Source of the DNA: CAXXOK01 sp035353615
Lineage (GTDB): Bacteria > Bacillota > Clostridia > Christensenellales > Aristaeellaceae
Assembly: GCA_035353615.1 (NCBI GenBank)
Contig: DAOPZY010000047.1
Span: 1-20,811, forward strand
DNA: 20,811 nt
Reading direction: 5' to 3'
How positions within the stretch are numbered: the stretch's first letter is position 1; every line of letters begins with the position of its first letter. The notes under the pieces were generated by a model. It did no database searches. It was not told where the DNA came from and saw nothing but the letters and a program-made list of their open reading frames with translations. The position numbers and the translations under genes are program-made. Below, piece by piece: positions 12,944 through 20,811 of this stretch.

Positions 12944-14089
12944 TTACTGGGCTTGATGGTCCGGCAACGTTGCTTGTGCCGGCAAGTAGGTGCGCGGCAC
13001 GCGCGCGGTGATGGCGAGCAGAACTTCATAGCTGATGGTTTCCGCCCACACAGCCAATTCATCCGCGCCGATGCGGTCATTTCCCTGTGCGCCGATCAAC
13101 ACCGCCTGCGTGCCCTCCTGCACATCCGGGATTCCCGTCACGTCAATCATCGTCTGATCCATGCAAATGCGGCCGACAATATTCGCGCGTTTTCCGTTCA
13201 CAAGCATCTGCCCACGGTTGCTCATTACGCGGTGGTAACCGTCGCCGTAACCCACGGCTACGGTGGCGATGCGCATGGTGTGGTCGGTGGTGTACGTACA
13301 CCCATAGCCGATGCTGCACCCGGCGCAAAGCTCCTTCACATACACAATTTCGGTTTCCCAGCGCAATGCCGGGCGAAAGTCCAGATCGGTTGGCACAGGC
13401 GGATACCCGTAAAGCGAGATTCCCTGACGGATCATGGAGAAATTCGCTTCCGGAGCCACCAGCCCCATGGCGCTGTTGGATACGTGTACTGGAATGGATG
13501 CGTCAAAATGCGCGCGCAGCGTTTGAAATTTCTGCAACTGCTGCTGGGTGTAAGCGCTGATCGCGCCCGCGTCGGTCAGGTTGTCAGCGTCCGCAAAATG
13601 GGTATAAATCGCCGTGACCCGCACGTTCTTCGCTTCGGATAGAGCGATGGCCAGCGCGTCGGCTTCGCCTTCGGTTCGCAGGCCGATACGGTTCATCCCA
13701 GTATCCAGTTTGATATTTACAAGCGCGGGTTTTCCGATTCGCGCGGCTGCTTCCTCTAAAACAGCGACCATATCGGGTTCAAAAACGGTGAGGGTCAAAT
13801 CCCGTTCCACAGCCACGTCAGCCGCAACCTCCGTTGCGGCGCCCAGCACCAGAATGTTAGCTTGAATGCCGTTATCCCGCAGCAAAACGCCTTCCTCCGG
13901 GATGGCGACGGCCAAATCATTGCAGCCTGCGTCCACAACGGTATGCGCGACTTCCAAAATGCCGTGCCCATAAGCGTTTGCTTTCACAACGGCCATCACG
14001 CGCACTTCCGGCGGCACCTGGCTTTTCATAAGCAGATAGTTATGCCGTATCGCATCCAGATCTATCACAAGCTGATTTTGTCGAAACAT
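12944..14089 (-). CDS. alr: Alanine racemase, 381 residues
   Basis: A PLP-dependent enzyme converting L-alanine to D-alanine for peptidoglycan. The PLP Lys36 lies in AVVKANAYGHG, and the C-terminal beta domain carries the catalytic Tyr region (SIGYGCTY). The gene ends with the usual C-terminal RVPRTY. ATG 14089 is chosen; a TTG four codons upstream (14101) is also possible, and AAAGG lies upstream of both. A stretch of almost 600 bases without a gene separates it from the ACT gene on the same strand. Confidence 0.95.
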   Translation of the reverse strand: MFRQNQLVIDLDAIRHNYLLMKSQVPPEVRVMAVVKANAYGHGILEVAHTVVDAGCNDLAVAIPEEGVLLRDNGIQANILVLGAATEVAADVAVERDLTLTVFEPDMVAVLEEAAARIGKPALVNIKLDTGMNRIGLRTEGEADALAIALSEAKNVRVTAIYTHFADADNLTDAGAISAYTQQQLQKFQTLRAHFDASIPVHVSNSAMGLVAPEANFSMIRQGISLYGYPPVPTDLDFRPALRWETEIVYVKELCAGCSIGYGCTYTTDHTMRIATVAVGYGDGYHRVMSNRGQMLVNGKRANIVGRICMDQTMIDVTGIPDVQEGTQAVLIGAQGNDRIGADELAVWAETISYEVLLAITARVPRTYLPAQATLPDHQAQ

Positions 14090-14686
14090 TTTATAACCCA
14101 ACCTTTCGATTGCGGATTATTCAAAATTCGCCTGAAGCAACCGACCGCGACAATGGCGGATCATCGTCGCAGGCGTAATCCCTCCGTTCAGAGATTGCCA
14201 TGCTGCGCTTAGTTTCCCCTCGTCCGCAACCTGCGGCAGTTGCTTTGGACGGTATTTACGTGTGCCAATACCGCATGCCTCAAAGTCCCAACCAAAACAT
14301 AAGCACGGATTTGCTGGGCGAGCGCTAGCCCGCACGGCTATCCGTGCCCGTTGTGCTCCATCAAAGCAGGGTTTGGCTGAACCGACGCGCCCGACCGCTC
14401 TGGCAGTTCTCGCCTGTACGGGCCAGCCTCATGTACACACGTCGCAGTTCACGGCACGCAAAGAACCGTCTCGGCATTCAGACCGTAATCAACCGAATTG
14501 TACCCATGAGCCAAACCACATGGCGCCTTTGGAGCCTATGGCGCTCACGTTAGATGTGTTGCCATACAAGGCCTTCGGCGGGCATGGGTTTCGCCCCTGC
14601 ACACGCAAGGGGTTTGCGCTTGACCCCTTATCGCTGTGGCGAGGGTTCCACAACCCGCTGTTATTCGGTTGCGGGTCGCTAACGGT
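14090..14686. other. Long intergenic region with hairpins, no convincing gene
   Basis: Two inverted repeats stand out near the ACT gene end: 14607-14629 (AAGGGGT/ACCCCTT) and 14653-14676 (ACCCGC/GCGGGT). Either may end ACT transcription on the minus strand, but neither has a T-run. Long open frames in this stretch lack ribosome binding sites and have no recognisable protein character. The rest shows nothing I can name. Confidence 0.5.
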
Positions 14687-15118
14687 TTACAGGGCGCTAA
14701 CCTCGCTTTGGGAAAGCAGCTTCACGCCCGCTTCCTTCAAAACAGATACTGCGTCCTCCAGCTTATCGACGCGCATAATAATCAGCGCCTGATCGCCAGT
14801 GTTGCGCACAAAGCTGTACAAGTATTCAAGCGCCACATTCTTTTCCGCCAGTTTTGCCAAAATGGCGGCCAGCCCGCCCGGCCTGTCGGGCACGCATACG
14901 GCCAACACGTCCGTCAGCTTTACGGTGTAGCCGTGCTCGGCAAGCACCTTGCAGGCTTTATCGGAATCCGCCACAATCCCGCGCAAAATGCCGAAATGCG
15001 TCGTATCGGCAATGGAAAGCGAAACCAGATCGATGTTGTTGTCCGCCAGCACCTTGGTGAAATCTGCCAAACGACCGGGTGTGTTTTCAATAAACACGGA
15101 AATCTGCTTGATAAACAT
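14687..15118 (-). CDS. Tandem ACT-domain protein, 143 residues
   Basis: Two ACT domains: the first from KQISVFIENTPGRLADFTKVL (about residues 3-66), the second from DVLAVCVPDRPGGLAAIL (about 70-140). The PGRL and PGGL turns are the usual ligand-binding loops for amino acids. Such proteins commonly follow paaK and iorAB in anaerobes, suggesting sensing of aromatic or branched amino acids; this is inference. ATG 15118 has GGAGG nine bases upstream. An extended -10 (TGGTATAAT, -10 at 15152-15147) gives it its own promoter. Confidence 0.85.
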   Translation of the reverse strand: MFIKQISVFIENTPGRLADFTKVLADNNIDLVSLSIADTTHFGILRGIVADSDKACKVLAEHGYTVKLTDVLAVCVPDRPGGLAAILAKLAEKNVALEYLYSFVRNTGDQALIIMRVDKLEDAVSVLKEAGVKLLSQSEVSAL

Positions 15119-15146
15119 TGCGGCTGCACCTCCAAGGCTTTTATCA

Positions 15147-15155
15147 ATTATACCA
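15147..15155 (-). promoter_or_regulatory. Extended -10 promoter of the ACT gene
   Basis: TGGTATAAT on the minus strand with the -10 at 15152-15147, about 30 bases before the start codon. No good -35 is seen at 17 bases, which an extended -10 can tolerate. Confidence 0.6.
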
Positions 15156-15199
15156 TACATGGGTACCGCTTGCTAGCCCAACGCGGCGCGATGCCCCCG

Positions 15200-15249
15200 G
15201 CGGGTGGTACCGCGCCGTTTTGCCCGCGACGGTTTGTCGCGCCTGTTTT
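15200..15249 (+). promoter_or_regulatory. Orphan T-box-like antiterminator and terminator
   Basis: On the plus strand, GGGTGGTACCGCG (15202-15214) matches the conserved T-box sequence. GCGGG (15200-15204) can pair with CCCGC (15223-15227) as an antiterminator, in competition with the hairpin CGCGAC/GTCGCG (15225-15241) followed by CCTGTTTT. The gene downstream on this strand is antisense (paaK), and upstream lies the minus-strand ACT gene, so no plus-strand gene is served. It may be a remnant or a chance match. Confidence 0.35.
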
Positions 15250-15259
15250 AAGCAAGGCG

Positions 15260-16561
15260 TCAGGTGAGCTGGCGCTTATCCGTAACGCGTTTGGCCTTGC
15301 CTTCGCTGCGCGGAAGGGTTCCGGGCTGGCAAAGCTTCACGGTGGCATGTACCAGCGCGTGCGATGCAATGGAATTGACAATTCTGGCTTCCAACGTTTC
15401 CATATCCTTGATGGTATCGCTCATAAACTCGGGCGAAAGCTCCACCTGCACCTCCATGGTGTCCAGATTGTTTTGCCGGTCCACCACGATCTGGTACTGC
15501 GGCACAATCCCTTCCACCTGCAAAAGCGCATGCTCGACCTGCGACGGAAACACGTTGACGCCGCGAATAATGAGCATATCGTCCGTGCGGCCCATGACGC
15601 GGCCCATGCGCACATGCGTGCGGCCGCATGCGCAAGGCTCGTCCGTCAGGGTGCAAAGATCGTGCGTGCGGTAGCGCAATAGCGGCATGCCGTGTTTGGT
15701 AAGCGTTGTGAACGTGAGGTCGCCCTGCTCGCCATAGCCAAGGCTTTCGCCATGTTCGCCGATAATTTCGGGCAGGAAATGATCCTCCCAGATGTGCATG
15801 CCGTTCTTACACATGCACTCCACCGATACGCCTGGGCCCATCACTTCGCTCAAGCCGTAGATATTGATGGCGTCGATCCCCAGCATATCCTCAATCTTTA
15901 CGCGCATCGCCTCGGTCCACGGTTCCGCGCCGAACACGCCGCTTTTCAGCTTTGTGCGGCGCACGCCGCTGGCATGGAGCGCCTCGGCAAGGTTCAGGGC
16001 GTAGGAGGGGGTGCAGCAAAGGGCCGTGGAGCCAAAGTCTTGTATCAGCATCAGCTGGCGCGTCGTATTGCCGCCGCTGATGGGGATGACGCTCGCGCCC
16101 ACGCGTTCCGCGCCGTAATGCGCGCCCAGGCCGCCTGTAAACAGACCGTAACCGTAAGCGACCTGCACAATATCGTGTTTGCCAATATTGGCGCAGTACA
16201 TGCTGCGCGCCATCATTTCCGCCCAGCGGTCAATATCGCCGCTGGTGTAGCCCACCACGGTCGGCTTGCCGGTGGTGCCGCTGCTGGCATGGATTCGGAT
16301 AATCTCGGTTTGCGGCACCGCAAACAGCCCAAAGGGATAGTGATCCCGCAAATCCTGCTTTTCCGTAAAAGGCAACAGGTTAATATCGGCTACGCCATGG
16401 ATGTCGTTGGGCGTAATGCCCATTTTCTGCATCTTGTCACGGTAAAACGGCACGCTTTCATAAACCCGGCGCACCACATCGCGCAGGTGTTCGTCCTGTA
16501 AGGCGCGCAACTGATCCCGCGGCATACATTCCATGGTTGGGTTCCAAATCATATGCTCCAT
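15260..16561 (-). CDS. paaK: Phenylacetate-CoA ligase family protein, 433 residues
   Basis: An AMP-forming acyl-CoA ligase. The N-terminus (FYRDKMQKMGI) and the ATP-binding loop ASSGTTGKP (about 91-99) are typical; YGLSEVMGPG is the adenylate motif, and LLRYRTHDLC and RTDDMLIIRGVNVFPSQVE mark the hinge and C-terminal domain. In this context with indolepyruvate ferredoxin oxidoreductase, it probably acts on aryl-acetyl compounds from aromatic amino acids. AAGGA at seven bases supports ATG 16561. It lies 18 bases after iorB. Confidence 0.92.
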   Translation of the reverse strand: MEHMIWNPTMECMPRDQLRALQDEHLRDVVRRVYESVPFYRDKMQKMGITPNDIHGVADINLLPFTEKQDLRDHYPFGLFAVPQTEIIRIHASSGTTGKPTVVGYTSGDIDRWAEMMARSMYCANIGKHDIVQVAYGYGLFTGGLGAHYGAERVGASVIPISGGNTTRQLMLIQDFGSTALCCTPSYALNLAEALHASGVRRTKLKSGVFGAEPWTEAMRVKIEDMLGIDAINIYGLSEVMGPGVSVECMCKNGMHIWEDHFLPEIIGEHGESLGYGEQGDLTFTTLTKHGMPLLRYRTHDLCTLTDEPCACGRTHVRMGRVMGRTDDMLIIRGVNVFPSQVEHALLQVEGIVPQYQIVVDRQNNLDTMEVQVELSPEFMSDTIKDMETLEARIVNSIASHALVHATVKLCQPGTLPRSEGKAKRVTDKRQLT

Positions 16562-16579
16562 CGCTGGTTCCTTCCTTCC

Positions 16580-17185
16580 TCAGGCATTGTGCAACGGTTG
16601 CTCACCGACAAACGCGCGGCCCGACTCAAACGCCCGGATGTTCACGGCCAGAGTGCTTCGCGGTACGGACGCGCCAATCGCGTGCTTCCAATCTTCATCC
16701 GCAAAGGGCAGGTGACGGCTCAGCACGCCTAACAGCACCAGATTCACTGCTTTTTGACTGCCGGCCTCCACCGCAAGAGCGAGAGCGTCCAACGCCTCCA
16801 CCGTGCAGCCCTGAAGCGCCTGACTGTCAAGCGGTTGCGAGGGATATAGTACTGCGCCGGTAATCACCGGCATGGGGGCGATACGTTGGCTGTTGACGAT
16901 GGCCAGACCGCCGCGCCGCAGATATGCGCCCGCCCTTGCCGCCTCCAACGCCTCAAAACTGAGCAGATAATCCGCGGACCCCAACGCCACCAGCGGCGCG
17001 TGAACCTCATCCCCCACGCGCACATGCGTGATTACGCTGCCGCCGCGCTGGCTCATGCCATGAACCTCGCTCACCTTTACGCCGCAGCCGACCTGAAGCG
17101 CCAATTTGCCCAAAATTTTGCTGGCGAGCAGCGTTCCCTGACCCCCGACCCCAACGATGACCAAATCAAATGCCGGATTGTTCAT
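16580..17185 (-). CDS. iorB: Indolepyruvate ferredoxin oxidoreductase beta subunit, 201 residues
   Basis: The gamma-type subunit of 2-oxoacid:ferredoxin oxidoreductases. The N-terminal VIVGVGGQGTLLASKILG is the family signature. The ATG at 17185 overlaps the TGA of iorA (ATGA), so the two are translationally coupled; the frame upstream of it only covers iorA sequence. With IorA it oxidises indolepyruvate and related aryl pyruvates to the acyl-CoA, passing electrons to ferredoxin. Confidence 0.93.
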   Translation of the reverse strand: MNNPAFDLVIVGVGGQGTLLASKILGKLALQVGCGVKVSEVHGMSQRGGSVITHVRVGDEVHAPLVALGSADYLLSFEALEAARAGAYLRRGGLAIVNSQRIAPMPVITGAVLYPSQPLDSQALQGCTVEALDALALAVEAGSQKAVNLVLLGVLSRHLPFADEDWKHAIGASVPRSTLAVNIRAFESGRAFVGEQPLHNA

Positions 17186-18960
17186 TCTGCGCGCCCTCCT
17201 TCCCGAATGGCTTTGAAGGGACATACCTGTGCGCACATCCCACAGCCGATGCACAGGGACGGGTTGATGATGACATGATCGGCCCGCCGTTCGATGGCTG
17301 GGCAGGAAAGCTTCATGCACGCGCCGCAATTTTTGCAGCCCTCAATGATATACGGCGGCAACGTTGTTTTATCCAAGAGCGCGCAGGGGCGGCGGGCGAT
17401 GACTACGCTTACCTCATCGCGGGCGGTTTCCTCCCGGAGCGCTTTTTCCATGGCTTTCAGGTCAAAGGGGTCCACAACCGTCACATGATGTACGCCGCAG
17501 GCCATGCAGAGCTTTTCCAGATCGAGCGCCGGCGCTTCGTTGCCGTGGATTTCCTTGCCGGAAGCGGGGTTTTGCTGGTGCCCCGTCATGCCTGTGATTC
17601 GGTTGTCCAAAATGAGCACGGTAATAGCTTCCTGATTGTAAACCGCGTCGATGAGCGCGGTGATTCCGCTGTGGATAAAGGTGCTGTCCCCCAGCACGGC
17701 GACGGTATTTTTGGAAAATTCCCGGCCTTGCGCGCGCTCTGCGCCGCTGGCCATCCCGATGCTCGCGCCCATGCAAAGGCACGCGTCCATCGCGGACAGC
17801 GGCGGCAGCGCCGCCAGCGTGTAGCAGCCGATATCCCCCATGACCCGAAGCCCAAGACGGTTGATGACATAAAACACGCCTCTGTGCGGGCAACCGGAGC
17901 ATAGCACCGGGGGTCTGGCGGGTAAATCGCCCGCGTCGGCTTCCGGCATTGCAGACCCAAGCACCGCGTTTTGAACCCTTTCCACGCTCAGTTCGCCCTG
18001 AATGCCGGTCAGGTTTTTCCCTTCGCAGGCAATTCCAGCGGCGCGAACATCCTTTTCAATCAGCCCTTCCAATTCCTCAATCACGATCAGCCGTTCCACC
18101 TTGGCGGCAAAACTGGCAATCAGCTTCATGGGCAGGGGATAAACCATGCCAAGCTTGAGCGTGCTTGCGTTTGGCAGCGCGTCGCGTACGTATTGGTAGC
18201 TTGCGCCGCTAGTGATAATGCCAATGGAAGGCTCCCGCAGGGTCATCACGTTGATCGGCATCTGATTGACGGCTTCTGCCAGAAAGACTTCCCGTTTTTC
18301 AACCTGCAAATGGCGTTTGCGTGCCATTCCGGGCATCATCACATACTTCATCGGGTCTTTCTTATAGGGTTTGAGCGGGATTTCCGCGCGTTTGCCTGTT
18401 ACGACTACGCTGCGCGCGTGCGCGATGCGCGTAGTCAGCCGCAAAAATACCGGCGTGTCCAGCTCCTCGCTCAGTTGAAAAGCCAGTTTGGCAAAATCAA
18501 GACACTCCTGGCTGTCGGCCGGCTCAAGCATCGGGATATGGGCGGCGCGCGCATAATAACGGCTGTCCTGTTCATTCTGGCTGGAGTGCATGGCCGGATC
18601 ATCCGCGCAACAAATGACCAATCCTCCGTTTACCCCTGTGTAGGCCGCGGTAAAAATCGGGTCTGCGGCTACGTTTACGCCTACATGCTTCATACAGGTC
18701 ATGGCTCGCGCGCCCGCCATGGCGGCGCCAAAGGCTACTTCCGCCGCCACTTTTTCATTGGGCGCCCATTGCACGTTCACCTCGGGAAATTTGGCGACCG
18801 ACTCGGTGATTTCCGTACTCGGTGTGCCGGGATAGCTGCTGACAACCTTGACGCCAGCCTCCCACGCGCCCTGAGCGACAGCCTCGTTGCCAAGCATCAG
18901 TTGGGCCTGCCTGTCCAGCGCGCCCATTTCCTGCGCGGTTATTGTTTGTTTTTTCTCCAT
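17182..18960 (-). CDS. iorA: Indolepyruvate ferredoxin oxidoreductase alpha subunit, 592 residues
   Basis: The catalytic thiamine-diphosphate subunit of the aryl pyruvate:ferredoxin oxidoreductase. The N-terminal pyrimidine-binding domain (GNEAVAQGAWEAGVKVVSSY) is followed by the ThDP motif GDSTFIHSG...N near 440-475. The C-terminus carries two 4Fe-4S clusters: C542, C545, C548 and C553, then C570, C573, C576 and C580. ATG 18960 is preferred to an ATG six bases upstream because GGGGGT lies seven bases before it. It opens the iorAB-paaK operon. Confidence 0.95.
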   Translation of the reverse strand: MEKKQTITAQEMGALDRQAQLMLGNEAVAQGAWEAGVKVVSSYPGTPSTEITESVAKFPEVNVQWAPNEKVAAEVAFGAAMAGARAMTCMKHVGVNVAADPIFTAAYTGVNGGLVICCADDPAMHSSQNEQDSRYYARAAHIPMLEPADSQECLDFAKLAFQLSEELDTPVFLRLTTRIAHARSVVVTGKRAEIPLKPYKKDPMKYVMMPGMARKRHLQVEKREVFLAEAVNQMPINVMTLREPSIGIITSGASYQYVRDALPNASTLKLGMVYPLPMKLIASFAAKVERLIVIEELEGLIEKDVRAAGIACEGKNLTGIQGELSVERVQNAVLGSAMPEADAGDLPARPPVLCSGCPHRGVFYVINRLGLRVMGDIGCYTLAALPPLSAMDACLCMGASIGMASGAERAQGREFSKNTVAVLGDSTFIHSGITALIDAVYNQEAITVLILDNRITGMTGHQQNPASGKEIHGNEAPALDLEKLCMACGVHHVTVVDPFDLKAMEKALREETARDEVSVVIARRPCALLDKTTLPPYIIEGCKNCGACMKLSCPAIERRADHVIINPSLCIGCGMCAQVCPFKAIREGGRAE

Positions 18961-19490
18961 TCCCATACCCCCTGTATCCTGCCCTTTATGCCCAGTGACA
19001 AAAAGGCGGAATCGTTTCCATATAAACACAGATCGGCTCGTTCGCTGTTGCAAGCTGCGATAACGAACCGATACGTAATCAAAGAAATTATAACACCGCC
19101 CCCACTGAATGAAAAGTTCTCGTTATGTTCTTTTCATTCCATTTTCAAATTCAGGCTGTTGGCTTGGCTTGAGCTTGTCAAGTTCTGAATAATTATACAG
19201 GCTTAATTCATCGCGCCGTTGCGTTCCCTTTGGATGTGTACGGTTACACATCGGAGGCCTAGTTGCATGCTGCGCAATTGGGAATGGCTTGCCATTGGGC
19301 TTGTCGTTGCATTTCATTTTTCGCCACGGTTGCGTATCGGGTTGCCTGTTAGCCAGCCGTTCGCGCGTTCTCGCGTACAGGATAGCACAAATGACAAAGC
19401 TCGTAACCGCGCGCAAGCTTTATGCGCAAATTGATTGGAACGCAAAATAGCGCAGGAATTTCCTGCGCTATTGCGATGCGATGCGGTTGT
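18961..19490. other. Intergenic region with the iorA promoter and leader hairpin
   Basis: On the minus strand an extended -10 (TGTTATAAT, -10 at 19092-19087) with TTTTCA 17 bases upstream (19115-19110) is the likely iorA promoter. The leader then folds an 11-bp hairpin (19032-19042 with 19062-19072, one G-U). The rest, up to the rpsR terminator, shows no convincing gene. Confidence 0.55.
19440..19472 (-). terminator. Terminator of the rpsF-ssb-rpsR operon
   Basis: An 11-bp stem (19446-19456 with 19462-19472) with a five-base loop, followed on the minus strand by TTTTGCG. It lies just after the rpsR stop. Confidence 0.75.
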
Positions 19491-19745
19491 TTACTCTACG
19501 GAGAAGGGCATCAGCGCGACGGCACGGGCGCGCTTGATGGCTTCGGAGAGCTGACGCTGGTGCTTGGCGCAATTGCCACTCATCCGGCGGGGCATGATCT
19601 TGCCGCGTTCGTTAATAAAACGGCGAAGACGGTTCACATCTTTATAATCGATATACTCGATTTTGTCTACGCAGAAGCTGCACACCTTGCGGCGCGGCTT
19701 GCGGCCACGCGGACGGGGCCTTCTGTCTCCACGATCTTCAGACAT
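19491..19745 (-). CDS. rpsR: 30S ribosomal protein S18, 84 residues
   Basis: Ribosomal protein of the small-subunit platform that binds 16S rRNA with S6. The basic N-terminus, YKDVNRLRRFINERGKI and the C-terminal Lys/Arg-rich region are typical. The Cys pair C22/C25 with C59 (and H62) is the zinc-binding variant. AGGAGG precedes ATG. It is last in the operon. Confidence 0.97.
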   Translation of the reverse strand: MSEDRGDRRPRPRGRKPRRKVCSFCVDKIEYIDYKDVNRLRRFINERGKIMPRRMSGNCAKHQRQLSEAIKRARAVALMPFSVE

Positions 19746-19769
19746 GGTCTGTTCCTCCTTTTCAGAGCG

Positions 19770-20201
19770 TTAAAACGGCAAATCTTCGTCGTCAACCTCG
19801 GTAAAGCCGGCGTCCTTTTTCGCGGCGCCGCCGTTCGCGGCAGGCGCGGCGCTGGGCGCGGGCGTTCCCTGATCGTCCTGACGGGAAGAGAGAAATTCTA
19901 CGTCCTCGGCGCGCACTTCCAAATTGAAACGCGTGCCGGTACCGTCCTTGGCCTCGTACGTGCTGACCGACACAGGGCCGACCACCGCGACTTTGCGGCC
20001 TTTGGCGAGATAGCGCTGGCAGTTCTCCCCCAGCTTATCCCATGCGGAAACGCGGAAAAAATCTGCTTCCGGTTGAGTGGCGTTCTGGGACGAACGACGG
20101 CGGTTGACCGCAATGGTAAACGAACAAACTGTATTGCCCGTTGAAACCGTGCGGGTTTCGGGGTCGCGCGTCAGGTTGCCGATGATGGTGAGCTTATTCA
20201 T
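19770..20201 (-). CDS. ssb: Single-stranded DNA-binding protein, 143 residues
   Basis: An OB-fold protein that binds single-stranded DNA. The family start MNKLTIIGNLTRDPE is present, then a flexible Ala/Pro-rich linker, and the acidic tip DDEDLPF that recruits partners. It lies between rpsF and rpsR as in most Firmicutes. Confidence 0.97.
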   Translation of the reverse strand: MNKLTIIGNLTRDPETRTVSTGNTVCSFTIAVNRRRSSQNATQPEADFFRVSAWDKLGENCQRYLAKGRKVAVVGPVSVSTYEAKDGTGTRFNLEVRAEDVEFLSSRQDDQGTPAPSAAPAANGGAAKKDAGFTEVDDEDLPF

Positions 20202-20215
20202 CGAGCTTATCCCCC

Positions 20216-20632
20216 TTATTCAGCGGGCGTTTCCGGGGTTTCTTCCGCGGCAGCGGGTTGGGCTGCTTCGGTCGCTTCAGGCGCTTCGACGGCCGCTACG
20301 GGCGCAACTGTGCGCACGGGGCGGGGCTTGACGCTCTGCTTTTTCTCCTCCAGCTTGATGATGAGGTAGCGAAGAATCTTGTCGTTATTCTCCAGGTTAC
20401 GCTCGATCTCTTTGGGCAGATCGCTTTCGGACTTGAACGTTACCAGAACGTACCAGCCCTCCCACATGTCGTTGATCGCATAGGCAAGACGGCGCTTTCC
20501 CCAGGTTTCGTCTACCTTCTCGATTTCTCCGCCGTTGTGCTTGATCAGCTCAGCGTACTTTTCGACCAGTTCCTTGCGGACGTTCTCCTCAAGACTTGTG
20601 TCGATGATGTAGGTCAGTTCGTACCTATTCAT
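20216..20632 (-). CDS. rpsF: 30S ribosomal protein S6, 138 residues
   Basis: The S6 fold is clear from RYELTYIIDTSL, WGKRRLAYAI and DKILRYLIIKLEE. The C-terminal 45 residues are an Ala, Pro and Glu rich tail longer than the minimal family core. GGAGG lies nine bases before ATG. It opens the operon. Confidence 0.97.
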   Translation of the reverse strand: MNRYELTYIIDTSLEENVRKELVEKYAELIKHNGGEIEKVDETWGKRRLAYAINDMWEGWYVLVTFKSESDLPKEIERNLENNDKILRYLIIKLEEKKQSVKPRPVRTVAPVAAVEAPEATEAAQPAAAEETPETPAE

Positions 20633-20639
20633 TTCGTTT

Positions 20640-20700
20640 CACCTCCTCTTGGACTTATGGCGCCGCGACATGCTCGCGCGGCGCAAGGATGTGCCAATTA
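20640..20700 (-). promoter_or_regulatory. Candidate S6:S18 ribosomal leader
   Basis: The rpsF leader begins near 20697 and forms a strong GC hairpin (GCGCCGCG with CGCGGCGC) inside an outer TTGG/CCAA pairing just before the ribosome binding site. The position and shape suit the known S6:S18 autoregulatory leader, but I did not verify the conserved bulge bases. Confidence 0.45.
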
Positions 20701-20703
20701 AGA

Positions 20704-20732
20704 ATTATAGCAACAGTCGCGCTGTTTTGCAA
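20704..20732 (-). promoter_or_regulatory. Promoter of rpsF-ssb-rpsR
   Basis: TTGCAA (20732-20727) and TATAAT (20709-20704) with a 17-base spacer and TGC before the -10. Confidence 0.8.
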
Positions 20733-20811
20733 GTGTTATTTTGATTGACGGCGCAATTTGTGAATTGCAAGTTGAATTGCCGCCCCCCTGCCACATCATG
20801 CAGTCTTGAAG

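Noticed and set aside
12725..13642. A 305-codon plus-strand frame over alr and the intergenic region.
   Set aside because: It is antisense to the alr C-terminal domain, with biased composition and no ribosome binding site.
14262..14792. A 176-codon plus-strand frame in the gap after the ACT gene.
   Set aside because: It runs into the antisense of the ACT gene, has low-complexity composition, and no ribosome binding site or family resemblance.
19123..19434. Two overlapping frames (97 and 71 codons) upstream of the iorA promoter.
   Set aside because: They are on opposite strands with no ribosome binding site. One of them ends within the promoter region, and neither looks like a protein.

Overview
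The window joins an AT-rich, tRNA-integrated mobile element (about 1-3757) to a higher-GC chromosome (about 3758-20811). The chromosome looks like a low-G+C Gram-positive relative, probably class Clostridia: it has the rpsF-ssb-rpsR operon, a YerC/TrpR-like regulator before pcrA and ligA, rsmD-coaD next to a coiled-coil protein, and an anaerobic iorA-iorB-paaK-ACT module. The order or family cannot be settled from sequence reading alone.

Element (1-3757, left end outside the window). A tyrosine recombinase (2616-3593, minus) lies against the 3' side of tRNA-Lys(UUU), the usual arrangement of an integrated phage or integrative element. A basic protein of 111 residues (2151-2486, plus) has its own strong promoter. 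Upstream of it, the minus strand of 1-1931 looks almost non-coding under the standard code. If TAG is read as an amino acid, it resolves into a compact array: a short HTH protein (1716-1931), an 89-residue protein (1450-1719), a small membrane protein (1325-1414), a PD-(D/E)XK nuclease-like protein (703-1194) and a 65-residue protein (197-394). Four of these frames hold ten in-frame TAG codons and no internal TAA or TGA, and all five end in TAA or TGA. The integrase and the 111-residue gene have no internal TAG, and the latter ends in TAG. Host genes also use TAG as stop (10205, 10920). This is the pattern of a stop-codon-recoded phage (TAG probably to Gln) with a standard-code integration side and a recoded side. 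The recoded array is preceded by a likely promoter, a leader of about 75 nt and a strong intrinsic terminator, so it may be controlled by antitermination. A repeat cluster (473-689) divides the array. No suppressor tRNA is in the window.

Chromosome. On the plus strand: the YerC-like regulator, pcrA, ligA and a homocysteine S-methyltransferase-domain protein (4155-10037). On the minus strand: membrane protein-rsmD-coaD-coiled-coil protein (10205-12803), alr (12944-14089), then iorA-iorB-paaK followed by an ACT-domain gene with its own promoter (14687-18960), and rpsF-ssb-rpsR (19491-20632). A perfect 21-bp inverted repeat separates the convergent blocks near 10113-10162. Two stretches of more than 500 bases (14090-14686 and 18961-19490) contain no convincing gene, only hairpins and regulatory sites.

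The main discovery is the TAG-interrupted gene array in the element. Smaller points are its leader terminator, its repeat cluster, and an orphan T-box-like motif on the plus strand near 15200.
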